DNA of 64,000 bases, taken from positions 95,176,431 to 95,240,430 of the forward strand of contig NC_092461.1 of assembly GCF_047495875.1 (NCBI RefSeq). The letters run 5' to 3'. Under the pieces are notes generated by a model. The model saw only the letters and a list, made by a program, of their open reading frames with translations. It was not told where the DNA came from and made no database searches. This stretch comes from Pithys albifrons albifrons. Lineage: Eukaryota; Chordata; Aves; Passeriformes; Thamnophilidae. Each line of letters opens with the position of its first letter. The stretch's first letter is position 1. Shown here piece by piece: positions 1 through 12,100 of the stretch. The position numbers were made by a program, and so were the translations under genes.

Positions 1-1570
1 TATCACTCTGTAGAAGAAGAAAGGAGAAAAATCTGACTGCTGAAATTACCGAGGTATTACTTTGCTCTCCATTGCTGGTAAAATCCTTGCAAGAATACTC
101 TGAACAGATTAGTACCCACTATTGCAGAAGATCTTCTACCTGAAAGCCAGTGTGGTTTCAGAGCCAATAGGAGCACCACAGACATGGTGTTTGTTCTCAG
201 ACAACTGCAAGAGAAGTGTAGGGAACAGAACAAACGTCTCTATGTAACCTTCGTTGACTTCACCAAAGCTTTCAACACTGTGAGCAGAAATGGCCTGTGG
301 CAGATCTTGGAACATTTAGGATGTTCCCCCCAAGTTCCTCAAAATGATCATCCTGCTACATGAGGATCAGCGTGGACAAGTCACATATGGCGATGCACTC
401 TCTGAGCCCTTTGCAATAACCAATGGTGTGAAACAAGGTTGGGTTCTTGCACCAACTCTATTCACAATCTTCTTCAGCATGATGCTCCAAAGAGCCACAG
501 CAGACCTTGATGAAGAAAATGGCATCTACATCCGATATCGTACCGATGGAAGCCTATTCAACCTAAGGTGACTAAAGGCCCACACCAAGACCCTGAATCA
601 CCTTGTCTGTGAGCTGCTTTTTGCTGATGATGCCTCCCTTGTTGCTCACACAGAAGCAGCTCTGCAGCGTTTCACATCCTACTTTGCAGAGACTGCTGAG
701 CTTTTTGGGCTGGAAGTCAGCCTGAAGAAGACGGAAGTTCTCTACCAACCTGCACCTCAAGAAGTCTTCCATCATCCTCACATCACCATAGGCAATTCAG
801 AGCTTAAGTCAGTCCAGCAGTTCACCTATCTGGGAAGTATCATTTCCTCAGACGGTAAGATTGACAAAGAGATAGACAACAGGCTGGCAAAGGCATACAA
901 AGCCTTCGGAAAACTCCATAAAAGAGTCTGGTCCAATAAACACCTGAAGAAAAGTACAAAGATTAGTGTCTACAGAGCCATTGTACTGTCTACTCTTTTA
1001 TATGGGTCTGAATCTTGGGTCATCTACCGCCACCACCTGCAGCTTCTCGAACGCTTCCATCAGCGCTGCCTCCGTTCAATCCTAAACATCCACTGGTCTG
1101 ATTACGTGACCAATGTGTCTGTTCTTGAACAGGCAGGGGTCAGCAGTATCGAGGCCATGCTGATGAGAATGCAGCTGCGCTGGGCAGGGCACGTCTCCAG
1201 GATGGAGGATCACCGCCTTCCAAAGATTGTGCTCTATGGTGAACTCGCCACCGGCTGCCACAAGAGAGGAGCCCCAAAGAAGAGATACAAGGACTCCCTG
1301 AAACAACACCTCAGCCTTGGCCATATTGACTGCCACCAATGGTCCACTCTGGCCTCCAATCGGGATTCATGGAGACACACCATTCACGACGCTGCTGCTT
1401 CCTTTGAGAATGCACAGAGAGTCAGTCTGGAGGAGAAAAGACAATGCAGAAAGAACCGTTCCTTGCCAATGTCACCCAGGGAGACATTCCGCTGTGCCTT
1501 TTGTGACCGGATCTGCCTATCCCGTATCAGCCTTTTTAGCCACCAGCACACTTGCAGCAAGCATGGGTAG
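1..1570 (+). pseudogene. RTE reverse transcriptase ORF, broken
   Basis: This is the dead coding region of the LINE. Breaks seen directly are an in-frame TGA at 41-43, a one-base loss near 100-112, a one-base gain in the C-run near 325-331, and TGA at 569-571 where a CpG-decayed arginine codon is likely. From 572 to 1568 the frame is fully open. The palm motif FADD (620-631) keeps both catalytic aspartates, and the upstream block VDFTKAF (about 253-273) keeps the first one, although the next conserved Asp of this block is Asn. After the RT come YGSESW (about 1001-1018), RWAGHVSRM (about 1178-1204) and a C-terminal C2HC finger, C-x2-C-x12-H-x3-C, at about 1493-1555. Translation ends at TAG 1568-1570. 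The endonuclease domain, if present in the original, is upstream of the window. Confidence 0.88.
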
Positions 1571-1571
1571 T

Positions 1572-1606
1572 GCCCTTCCCAAATCTTCGTTCGCGAAGCC
1601 TAGCCA
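1572..1606 (+). other. RTE 3' tail with hairpin
   Basis: The short 3' untranslated tail starts just after the stop codon. Bases 1585-1598 form a perfect 5-bp stem (CTTCG/CGAAG) with a TTCG loop. The same stem occurs in the SINE tail at 31748-31761 with loop TTAG. Tails shared between LINEs and SINEs generally mark the part of the RNA that the LINE reverse transcriptase recognises. That role is inferred here. Confidence 0.75.
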
Positions 1607-3834
1607 TGAATTATACCAAGCCAATGCTTGGCAGTTATTCTCAAATATTTTGTCGGGTTTGTTCTTTTTGTTGTTGTTGTTGTTTTTTTGTTGGTGGTTT
1701 TTTTGGTGTGGGTTTTTTTTTTTTTTTTTTTACTTCTCAGCAGTTTCCTTTTCTCTCCTAGAAGTTTGGCGAAGCTGTGATTGCAAACATATTTTCTAAA
1801 TAATAGTCTATTAACACTTTTTCATTGATCTAATGTGTTGCTCTGACATTGGAGCTTGTTCACTGTTCACCATTTAATTTTATTGATTTTAAGTTTGTAT
1901 TCTTGAAAGTTAAATATCCACTGTGGGAAAATCGCTGCTTATGTGGCAAACATTCAGACCTTTTAACCTTGTTCCTTCTGACTCTTGGGAGAGAAGTTGC
2001 TAAAAGTTCTGTGTTTCACGTGAAATTTTTTGTAAGATAATTTTCTGCCATTCATACCTCAAGAAGAGTCAGTGTCTATTGTCATAAACAACAAAACCAT
2101 TAATGATTTGTAGGAATAAAATCCTTGAACAAATGGCTGTCCTTCGGTGCTAGTCCAAAATTTTCCTGTTCTTAAGTATGATGGAACTAGCCCTTTTGTG
2201 TAATGTGATGAAATGTGTCCTTACTTAGAAAAGTGTGTGTTGGGAGTGTTGTTTCCCTGTTTGTGGACATTATTTCCATTACAAAAGTTGAGCTGATCTA
2301 ACTGCTTCTGAAAAGGGTCCTTCCTGTTCCCTTATATCACCTTTCCCCTCATCATTTGTACCTCAAAACAATTCTGCTAATAAATGTAGGAGGAAAACAA
2401 AGGTCACTTTTGTTTGTTTACTGAACTGAATTGGTCCAGAAGGGTCTTATGAACACCAGAGCAGGACTGTGGGAGGATGCATGACTTAGTTCAAGATGCA
2501 GGGGGATAAAGGGTCTTATCCTGTTGGCAGTAGGAAGCAGTAGATTGTGACTGAAAAGCTACTTCCTTCTGAAAGCCTCATTGAGAAAAAGGGAGTGACA
2601 GATAGTACAGATCTAAGCAATTAACCTGGTATAATGAGGGCATTATCTAATGTGGATTGATTAAAAACAAAGCAAAAAAATTCCTGGAATTTAAAAATAC
2701 TGTAGTTATGTGTTTTCAATGAAGATGGTAAATCCTTTTTGTAGAAAACATTGGTGAATGTTCTTCTACCTACTTCAACATGGGAAAAAGGCAGGTTCAT
2801 AATCACCTTTTTCTATCAAATATGACCATAGCATGACTGTAGACTAATACTGCCTTAGGAAGCCTCTTTCTCTCTCCTCCATAACACCTCCTTTTTTTTT
2901 TACCCCTCAGTTTTGTTGTACTGAGAAAAGTCTCCTGTGGGGAAATTCATCCTAATAAAAAACACCAGAAAAACTCTATGTGCAGCTACTGCTTATGCTC
3001 TCTTCTGAAGAACAGAGGTAAAGAACCAGCAAGAGAATAAGCAGACAAGTTCTTTGTTCCAAAACATGACTTTTATCTTTTAAAATATGTGATAAGTCTC
3101 TGTTACATGTATTAACTCTATTTTCTTTTAATAAAAAAACCCCCTTACACTTTTAAGTCAAAACATTTATTTCACAGATTTTACCAATATAAAGAAAACC
3201 AAAATCTAGTAATTTCTGGGATATGAATTTTTCTTCTTCCTTTAATTCAGCTCTTTATTTTCTCACACACACATATTATTTGTAAAGCATGTGTATTTAT
3301 ATATGTGTGAGGACAGAGAAGAGGTCAACAGTCAGGTAAAGAAACCACAGAGAACATCTGTACTAGGTGTGACTTTAAGCAAAATGATGATATTATTGCA
3401 AAGAATTTTTATTTTCCTAATAAGGGAAGAAATGTCCATGCTGCAGTTAAGCCAAGTGAAGAAGAATACTGTCACAAGGCTCTCATCACAGTCTATCCCT
3501 CAGTGTAAGCTCAATACCACAACCAACAGTGCTTTCTCCTCAGACCTGCCAGATCAGCTGTGCACTTAGTCATTCTTACATTGGGTCAACCCAAACTCTC
3601 TGATCTATCTACTGTCAAACGAGGATGTTTCAGACTTGACTCAGCTGCATCTCTCCCCAACAGAAGAACTATTTCCAATTTTAATAAACAAAAAAGTAAC
3701 CCCAAATCAGCACACTTCTGTGTCTGGTCAAATTTGTAATGTACTTTTTCAAAATTCCACCTAATACGTATTCTGTAGTAATCAGATCTTTCTGCTTTGG
3801 GGCTCTTTGTGAAATATGCAGTAATCTGTCATAG
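1607..3834. other. unassigned AT-rich DNA with a T/G-rich tract
   Basis: No gene or clear repeat family was recognised. Bases 1657-1731 are a T/G-rich low-complexity tract (TTG triplets, then a 19-base T run at 1713-1731) just downstream of the LINE end. The rest is AT-rich with short A and T runs. Open frames are under about 100 codons and have no recognised similarity. Confidence 0.5.
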
Positions 3835-3839
3835 ATTGT

Positions 3840-4565
3840 TGCCCTAGTTCAGCAAGGTGGAACCAGTTTATCACGTCTGGGTGTGACCAAAGGCTGTATA
3901 TTCTCAACCCTTTATCCCATTTCCCAAGAACTGTTAACAATGGATCATTTGCAGCAGCTGCCCAGGGCACACCTGACCCCTCAGGCTGTGAGCTGGGTGG
4001 GAAAGACACCTGTGAGATAAAAGCTGTGATAACTCCCTTCCAGCAAGTCATTAGCACCTCCACACAGAGCCTGAAGTGTCATGTCTGATAATGGGCCGTC
4101 AATGATTCCAAAAAACCCTACGACTCACAGAGTGAGATCACCCATTGTGTAATTCCCTACCCTGAAGGAGGTACTGGGCGGTCCCATCTGGACCTGAGGG
4201 GATATAATCTTGGGGGTTTGGGGACTTAGGGAACCAGCTGTTGAATCCAGAGGAGGACCAGAACCTTGACAGGAGGAGACTACCACTCTTGACCAGACTG
4301 TGACCATCATCTGCACCAACAGGTTTCTTGCTTCCTTTTACTTTGCGCTTGGGGGAACCACATGGGGTTCAGCACAGGGGCTACAAACCCCTTTGTGTTT
4401 GTGCCCCAGGGTGTTGGGTTACACTTCTGGGTTTTGTGGGTTAAACCCACTTTCTCTTTGTGCTATTGCATTTATTGTAATATTGTTATTAAATTGTAAC
4501 TCTGACTTATAATCTCTTTTGTGTTGGGTTCGTTTCTCCTGCCAGTTTACCTTTAAACCAGCACA
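3840..4565 (+). mobile_element. solo LTR, family A (ERVL-like)
   Basis: This 726-bp sequence begins TG (TGCCCTAG) and ends CA (ACCAGCACA). It is flanked by the 5-bp direct repeat ATTGT at 3835-3839 and 4566-4570. A second copy at 35719-36443 aligns over its whole length at roughly four-fifths identity by eye. A 5-bp duplication is typical of ERVL. The plus orientation is inferred from ATTAAA at 4488-4493, about 75 bases before the end, and from the end AAACCAGCACA, which resembles the 3' end of family B. No internal retroviral sequence is attached, so it looks like a recombination-derived solo LTR. Confidence 0.82.
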
Positions 4566-4570
4566 ATTGT

Positions 4571-5132
4571 AAATGGGTTCTTTGCCTTTTTCTTGTACTG
4601 TTGAACTATCTTGATGATATGGACACCTTTGACTTTGTTGAAAAATAATGGTAAGGGGGAGAGCTTTAGGGAAAAGTAGAAAATAAATATAAAATTGAAA
4701 GGAAAAGGAAAGGGCAAAAGGGGAGCCTGACAAGACCACCTAGAGGTGATATTCGTACTGCCTAGTGTTGCTCCTGTCTGACATGGTCTAGTGTCCTGCA
4801 AACTTGAGACTATTTTACAGTGCTCTGATTTCTGAAGGATCACAATAGTCACCCTGAAGACAAGTACTATTTGTCATAAAAGGAGCATCTCTATGACAAG
4901 AAAATCCCCAGGTCTTTAAAATCTACATCTCAATGCTTAGCCAAAAAAATAAACCTTGAATTTTCTAAGCTTGTTGCAAGTTAAGCAAAGGGCCCAAGGG
5001 AAGTTGTGATTACAAAATGCATTGGCTGTGCAATGCTTTCTGCAATGACTGTCCCAAAGAAGGAATCTGACAAAATTCTTCATTGTTGCGAGTGACAGAC
5101 AGCAGTCAAATTAGCAGAAAAAATAAATAGAT

Positions 5133-5134
<2 letters not shown>
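4571..5134. other. unassigned DNA
   Basis: AT-rich single-copy-looking sequence between the family A LTR and the GATA array. No gene, RNA or repeat family was recognised. Confidence 0.5.

Positions 5135-5182
<48 letters not shown>
5135..5182. repeat. (GATA)n microsatellite
   Basis: About twelve uninterrupted copies of the tetramer TAGA/GATA, preceded by an imperfect start (AAATAGATATAG). The perfect run suggests recent slippage and probable length polymorphism. Confidence 0.97.
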
Positions 5183-7834
5183 TAATTGAGAACGTCTGCA
5201 CTGAGAATCGCAGTCCTGTCCAGGGATGCCTGAATTAACTCTGTATCAGAAAATGTATGTCACTACGGATCTTTATTTGCACTGATAAGCTGAAATAGTT
5301 GTCCAATAGCCTGCCACACCTAGAGGGGAAAAAAAAAAAAGAAAAGAAAAAAAAGGAAAATGTATTGTTGATGCATGCCTTGGATATTAGTGTTTGCCTT
5401 CTAAGTATCAAAATATATATTTCATTTTATTCTTCAGACTTTGAATCTGAAAGACAAAATACAATGATGGAAGCTATTAGCATGCTGACAGTACTAAACA
5501 ATATATTCATCTACCTCATAAAAATTGTCTAAAAGTAGGAAAAGAATACTGAATACTGAAAGTATAGGAATATCCTACGATGCTTAGCTGTGTTTCCCAA
5601 ACTGAAATTTAATCATCACTCAAGCACTTTTCTGCCTATGGAGAACTCACCAGGTATGCCACTGGTTTACTGTGTCAGCGGTTTTATTAAGTATTATTCA
5701 CCCTAATGCTATCATGGAGATGCTGTGACAGAAATGCCATGCTGATATTTTCTGTAATATTTTGATGTTTCCTGACAGAATCCAAAATCATTTAAAGACA
5801 GACATCATATGGAAATAAACCTATGAGCCTGGCATATAAACAAACTTGAGTATTCTTGAAGGCACTAGTGTAAGTGAAACATTTGATATTGTCATTCATG
5901 AATTTGGTCTAAAAGTAGTGTTTAGGCTAGATGCAATAGAACATATCATGTTTCACTTTAACACACCCACAAATCTATTTTTTATAATATCCCTGCACCT
6001 CAGATATGAAATTTTAAAATATAAAAATAAGATTGGTTAGAACAGACAATAATTACTATTATATTTACTTAGTTTTTGATTAAAAACAAAACCCAACCAC
6101 TGTGATTATTTCTGTAGTACTGTATTCCTTAAGATTTCAAAGGAGAACATGTTGATCTTGCTGTAACACAAATCTTGTGTGCCTTATGAGTGGAAATCTT
6201 CAGCTACAAAACCTCTGTTGAAAAATAAATAATGTAGAACAGGTAGGTGACATTTTACAAGGTCACTTTTCCAGCCCTTTACTATAATTTAAAAGGTAAT
6301 TCCTTCACTCTTGCTTATTCATTGCTGTTTGACTATTTCAAATGTTCTCATACTTGAAATTAAATCTCACTTGCTCTTTATTTGGAAAGAAAAAATGAAG
6401 GAAAAATAGTATCCATATACTAGAATTGTCAAACCTGTTTCTTGTGCTGCACACTCTCAGATAAGTCAGAAGTAAATCTATAGTAGTCTATAGAGTGGTA
6501 TTTGTATGAGCAATGTGTTGTCAATCAAATGAAAACAGGAAAAATATCAACATTTATCAAAATTTATTCAAAAAATGGAACATAAAGTGTTCTTGATAGT
6601 GCTCTTGATTCTATACTAAAGATTTTCTTTTAGGCAAGAATTATGTCTTATCAAGAAAATCTGCATCTTACTATTTGAAAGTGCTTCCAGTGAACTGAAC
6701 ACAAAAGAGTACATTCTAGCTGAAGAAGGAATCTAGCTTTGTTTTCACAATGGACAATCAGCAATTACATTTCACTCAAATAAAAGTAGCATATAAAATA
6801 GGGGGTTTTTGACATCTACTTCAACTCAGTATTCAAACTTGCATGGTCCCAAGTCATAATAGCTAAAGAAAAGGACTACAACCTTGTTATATACTTTTGT
6901 TTCCTATGGAATACACTCCTTGAATAAGCAGAACAGCAGTCACTTGTTATTTCTCATTAATTTCATTCTGAAGACTCAATTGTATCTTGACAACTGCAAA
7001 TACCTGGTTTGCTGACACTAAATGCAGAGAAGAAGCACTAAGCATAGTTGATTTGTGTGTATTTACAAACATAAGTTGTTTTTAGGACCATTAATTAGAA
7101 GTTAAACTTGGAAGTGCATTTAATGGTCATTAATACAGGAAGCATATTGAATATGCTTGTATCATAGGGATTTTGCTTTTACCTCTGTTCCCCATCATTA
7201 TATAATAAGACATCATTTTTCTGTTGAATTTGAATGGCCGTGGATTGATATGCAGTCACCTTGAATGTCATTGCTAATAAATGCTTTCTGTTGTATTGAC
7301 AGAAACAGTCCCTAAATAACAGCAACATGCATGGATAGGTTTCAGTGGAGTCTACTTGTTTAAATTTTAGATTGTAGACAGTGTATTGAAATCTTTGAAA
7401 CAAAATCCATTTCTCCCACTATTTCACTATGATATCTTTCTGCTCTGCATTTTCTTACCTGTTTTGAACAGCAGGTTCATTGTACTTGTTTTTAGAGCTT
7501 TTAAATAAACCTACTGAATGAAGCCAGTGCTTGAAAAAGACAACTCTATTTAATCACACAGTCTTCATAATACATACATGATAAATGCAAACAGAAGTGT
7601 GGCTTTGTCTCAGTTGCAGGAACTAGTCTAGAAAGATATCCCCAACCAGAAAAGAGAAAAGCTCACAAAAATGCTTGTTATAATTTCCCAAACTGCACCA
7701 ACAGAAAACAGGTCTTTCTGAAAGTTTGCAGCAAATGAGTGGTTAATGTTACTGAAAGAATCACCAGCAAAGGTAACAGCAAAAGAAGGTTTAATATGAA
7801 TTTGAAACAATGCAACAAATTTAGATGTCAAGGT
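5183..7834. other. unassigned AT-rich DNA
   Basis: No recognised gene or repeat. There is an A-rich patch at about 5329-5360. The longest open frames (for example 7628-7951, minus) are about 100 codons, rich in F, L and S as expected from AT-rich noise, and the last one runs into the LTR at 7835. Confidence 0.5.
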
Positions 7835-8463
7835 TGTCTTGGTTTGAGATAAGCAACTGCCAACCCCCCCAAGCACAGAGAGAAAAGCCTCCCTCCTAAC
7901 ACCAGGGAAAGGGAGGAAAAGAGAGGGGAAAGGAAAAAAAAAACACTTCAAACTGCATTTATACTAAATCTACATATATTTTTCACAGGAAGAAAGAGAC
8001 AATTAGAAGAGAGTACAAATATACACTCACACAAGTCTACAACAACAAGTTCCCCACCTCAACTTCTTAACGAACACACAAATTCTACTGTCTTAACTAC
8101 ACATTACTTAAGAAGAAGCTTATTCCCCAGGGAGACAAACCCAAGCAGAAAGGAGAGACCCAGAACAACACATTTTACTTTCCTGAGATACCCTGTGAGC
8201 CAGTGGTGGGCCTGGTCCTCTCCATCCCCCCTGGGACAGCATCGTGCGTCCTCCCAAGAGGAGGGCTGAGAAGCGACTGCCTTAACCACTCCCACACTGG
8301 TTCCTACTTCCCTGGAGATGATGTCATAATGTGGTATGGAATACAAAATTACTGGCTAGAAGAGGTCAGCTGTTAGCTCAGCCCAGCTCAAGTCAGCTGA
8401 CAGTTTCGGCCTAGTCCAGACTTCAGAGCCCAAATCTAGGCCCACCTAGGGGAACCCATAACA
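7835..8463 (-). mobile_element. solo LTR, family B (ERVL-like)
   Basis: This 629-bp sequence starts TG (TGTCTTGG) and ends CA (CCCATAACA) on the plus strand, between perfect 5-bp direct repeats AAGGT (7830-7834 and 8464-8468). On the minus strand it reads TGTTATGGG... and ends ...CAAACCAAGACA. The copy split at 31014-31965 is homologous on the opposite strand, with shared blocks such as CAGCTGACTTGAGCTGGGC and GCCAGTAAT. The minus orientation is inferred from the T/C-rich stretch before the end and the AAACCAAGACA terminus. This copy is uninterrupted and shows the pre-insertion state of the site where the 5S SINE landed in the other copy. Confidence 0.82.
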
Positions 8464-8468
8464 AAGGT

Positions 8469-9140
8469 TCACTCTATTTCTTACTACGCTGATACACACA
8501 CAAAAATAAAATTGGCTAACAATTAATCTAAAACGATTCACATGGAGACCAGGAATACAAACCTTAAGGGTGCAAAAGTATTAGGGATGCAAAGTGGTAG
8601 GGGAGACTCTCCTGTAGAGCCACAAGGTTCAGATTTAATCCCCTTGACAAACTCAGCCCCAGGCATGATCAACAGGTTAGGGCTAAAGGATTTAACAGCA
8701 CTTAATCATAATAATACCTAATCAACACAAGAATAGTAGTACTTAACTGAATAATCTAACACTTAAAAAAATCAATAGGATTTTCTGTAATAACAACAAC
8801 AATAATTTTAACTATGAATCTAACTTCATTATAAATCTAAAATGGTAATATTGATGCTGACATGCAGGTACAAAGAAGTATGTACAGAGGTATATACCTG
8901 TGAAAAACTCCCCTTGAGTTCAGTGAAATACTTCAATCAGAATGCCTTTGAATCTTCTCAACAGACAAGGAGTGAGCCTTGAGAAATTGGAGTATTGTGC
9001 AGGCTTTGTCATTAGCCTTCAGTGATGGTCCTCCAAGTATCACAAAACTGAGAGATGATGAATTCTGAGAGGTGTTCCCTTCAGAACAGTCCTCTGTGGC
9101 CCAGGAGAGTTCAAGGAACTACTATTGATAAGGTTGCAAG
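8469..9140. other. possible old retroviral or LTR remnant
   Basis: The sequence flanking the family B LTR is less AT-rich in places (8560-8690 and 8930-9140) and has phrases that read like degraded avian ERV sequence. I found no second copy in the window, no ends and no coding motif, so this is a weak call. It could equally be single-copy DNA. Confidence 0.25.
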
Positions 9141-12100
9141 ATGTTTAATCAACAGTAAATTCCCACCCTGGCCATACTTCCGGTCAGTACTTACTGGAAT
9201 TTTCCTTGAAAAATCCAATAACAATTTAATTATGCAGCATAAAGAAGTCTACTGACTACATTTTGCCTTATGAGGTCAAGTATAACAATCTTAGCCTTTC
9301 CTCCTATGGTCTCAAAAATATGAGAAAGTTGGTTTGACGATGAAGTGCTTGGATGATAAGCATGTATCACACTTACCTATTTCAACAAAATCCAGAACCT
9401 GCAAATGACTGCTTTTGAAAGTCCTCTATCAAAATGGCATGGGAAAGTTGAGGAATATGTTAAAAAGAATTTTCCCTTTTCACTACTGTGTTTCCATGGA
9501 AAAAACTACCAAATTCCCAATATTTTTTCAAAATGCAAAATGAAAAAAAAGCATCCCCTCCAAAAAAAATCAACAAGTCAATCTTTTGACCATTGTTCCC
9601 CCTTATTTTAAGAGATTTGATTTTTATAATTCTCAAACATATCCATTTCAATTAAATATATTATAAATTTAAATTCAAACAGGAAAACCTACCCACTTCA
9701 GAATTTTACATAGTAAGTACAGAGGTTTTCTGACATGAGTTTAAACTGTAAAAGAATAGCTTTGATTCTTGTTTTAGCATATTCACTTCTAAACATAAAC
9801 AACAGGAAAAAAACCTAAAACAAAGCAAAAGAAATAAGAAAAGAGAAGGTGGTAAAAAAAGGAAACTCAGATGTGTTATGTGTTGCTGTGAAGGATGTGT
9901 GAGATTCCATCAGTGCTAAAGGAGAGCAGCATTTGTGCCTGCCATTGAAATGTCAATATCAACACTCCTGAAGGTAACTGACTTCCATTTTACTGTTCCA
10001 ACATTCTCAATTTTTGTCTCTTTGTGCTAACTAGAAAAATGTAAAGTAAAATGCAAACACATAAGGCTGTGATTATGCATGGAAACAAACCAGGTAAAAA
10101 AATGGCAGCACTATTTTTTACTAGCAATTAACTAAGGAAATTTTTCTACAGTCAAAAAAGTAAAGAGAAAAAAACTAAAGCTGACAATATCTTGTGTGGT
10201 AGTAGGACAGGAACCTCCAATTCCTCAACAACCAAACAGCTTTTGTTGTGATGAAAGTTATCTCTTCTTACAGACAAGACAAGGGAGAGGGGAGTTTGAG
10301 CTTTAATTTAAAACTAGTGTGCAAAAGAGCCTGTACAGTCCATTAGAGTAATTTAGAATAATTCTTCCTAATATGAAGTAAACCTGGACTGCCACTAGTA
10401 AATGTCAGTGATACAGTTACTACCCTTGTCAAGAGACACATAACTCACTGTTGAAGAGAAATGTAGTAATTTTTTTTTAATAGCAAGTCACTAGAAGTTA
10501 AAATTAGAGTCCTTTTCAAATGTAATTTATAGTAACAAGAAATCAGTAATTCAAACTCTAGAAAAAGGAATCTGGTAGTGATCCAGATCCAGATGAACAG
10601 ACAGATACAAATGAGTTTATAGTTAATTGGAATAAAGAGAGAAATAATGTAGAACTGAAAATGTAAGAGGAAATAATTTATATTTCTTCTTTCGTAGTCA
10701 TCCCAGTCGAAGTCAAACCCACAGCTATAACACGTATAATATGTAGCTTGTTGCTTGTGGTGCATCATTTATTTAAAATTCAGGATTAAGTGGTGAGGAA
10801 ATCACAGCATTTATCTGATGCAATTCTCTCCATCAGGGATTTTAAAGTTACTCACAGAAAAAGAAAAGGGAACAGTCTAATTGAAGACTTAATATGATTA
10901 GATTTTAAAAGATATTAGGTTAAATAAATGGTCTATTTTAATACACAAGGAAAGAGCCAGTCTAGAATGTGCAAAGATTCTTACCTTCATTATTTTTGCT
11001 TTCTCCAGTATCAAACCTATTTTTCATAGATTTACTTTTCAGGCCCATCTGGCAAGACACAAGCATAAAATGACAGAATCTGTATTATAAGGATAATTTC
11101 CACTTGGATAGGTAGATGGAATAATTAGTTAACAAAGTGAAGCTACTGTCCCACTTTAACTTCTCTTTGAACTTGAGACTTTACTGTGGGTATTTAAAAT
11201 TTAAGGAGCTTTTGACTTCTGCATAAAACTTGTTCAGAGTTCCACATTGGCAGCACAGTCCATGGATACTGCTAGGAAGTGGATCTTACAGTTTCTCCTC
11301 ATCCATCTCTCTCCTGTTCCTAAGCCACCATGGACTGGTCTACTGGGTTGAAAGGAAGATGAAGTATTTTGCATTTCCTTCAGTAATTGTGGCAGACCCA
11401 TAAACTGAGGTTATCAAAGATTCCTTGAAGTGACTCCAGGTTTAAACCACTGACTGGCATCTACATGATGCCTCATGGAGACAAGGATACCAGCCACAGA
11501 CTAGGTAAGGCACACAACATTTGGTAACATAGTTTGATATTGCTCTACCCAGCATAAAATAGAAAATTCCAAAGTGTTTAAGAAAGGGTAAGGAAAAAAC
11601 CAAAAAGGCAAAAATCTGCTAATATCACAAGTTTTAAACAGAATAATTTTAAGAATATAGGAAAAGACTTTAACAACTCAGATTCTTCATTTCTCAGGAG
11701 CATTTAATGAGTATAAATGAATTTAAAATGCATATTTTAAAAAGTAATGTGCTGATAATAGTAATTTTGTTCAAAAATCTATGATTGCTCAGAAGCAGAA
11801 AGTAAAAAGAATTGCTTCCCAAAGAAAAAACACCAGTACCATATCTAAAATTTCCCTCAGCAATTTCTGGATTGCTCACTATTTCTTGTTTAATAAAAGC
11901 AGGAACATAAAGACTAATGAGCCATTGACACTTGAATAATAGAGCCTGGTGGGACAAAATCAATGGCAGCTTAATCCTTATTGGTTCCTACTGCACTTGC
12001 TGCCTAAAGCAATCTGAGACCAGTCTTGGAGCACCCACAGAGCCTTGCTGCTTTTGAACTGAACAGAGTAACATTCTTTATCTCAGTTGAGGTTTCCAGA

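Larger units (their letters stand above)
1..1606 (+). mobile_element. RTE-clade LINE, 3' part, degenerate
   Basis: This is the 3' portion of a non-LTR retrotransposon that continues upstream of the window. Such elements copy themselves by nicking chromosomal DNA and reverse-transcribing their RNA in place. The RT domain, a C-terminal extension and a short 3' tail are visible. The layout (FADD box, a YGSESW box, RWAGHVSRM, a D-x-x-W-R box) matches the RTE/BovB clade rather than CR1. The 3' end is placed at about 1606 because the 5S-derived SINE at 31467-31786 shares ungapped sequence up to the same AGCCA before its own CA repeat. No A-tail or target duplication can be tested because the 5' end is outside. 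It may belong to the RTE family reported from scattered bird lineages (AviRTE), but that needs a search. Confidence 0.9.

Noticed and set aside
1317..1799. A 160-codon ORF overlapping the RTE end
   Set aside because: Alternate-frame shadow of the RTE reading frame extended by the T/G-rich tract.
5135..5182. A regulatory GATA-factor cluster
   Set aside because: A perfect tetramer microsatellite is the simpler explanation; no neighbouring gene or other motif supports a regulatory role.
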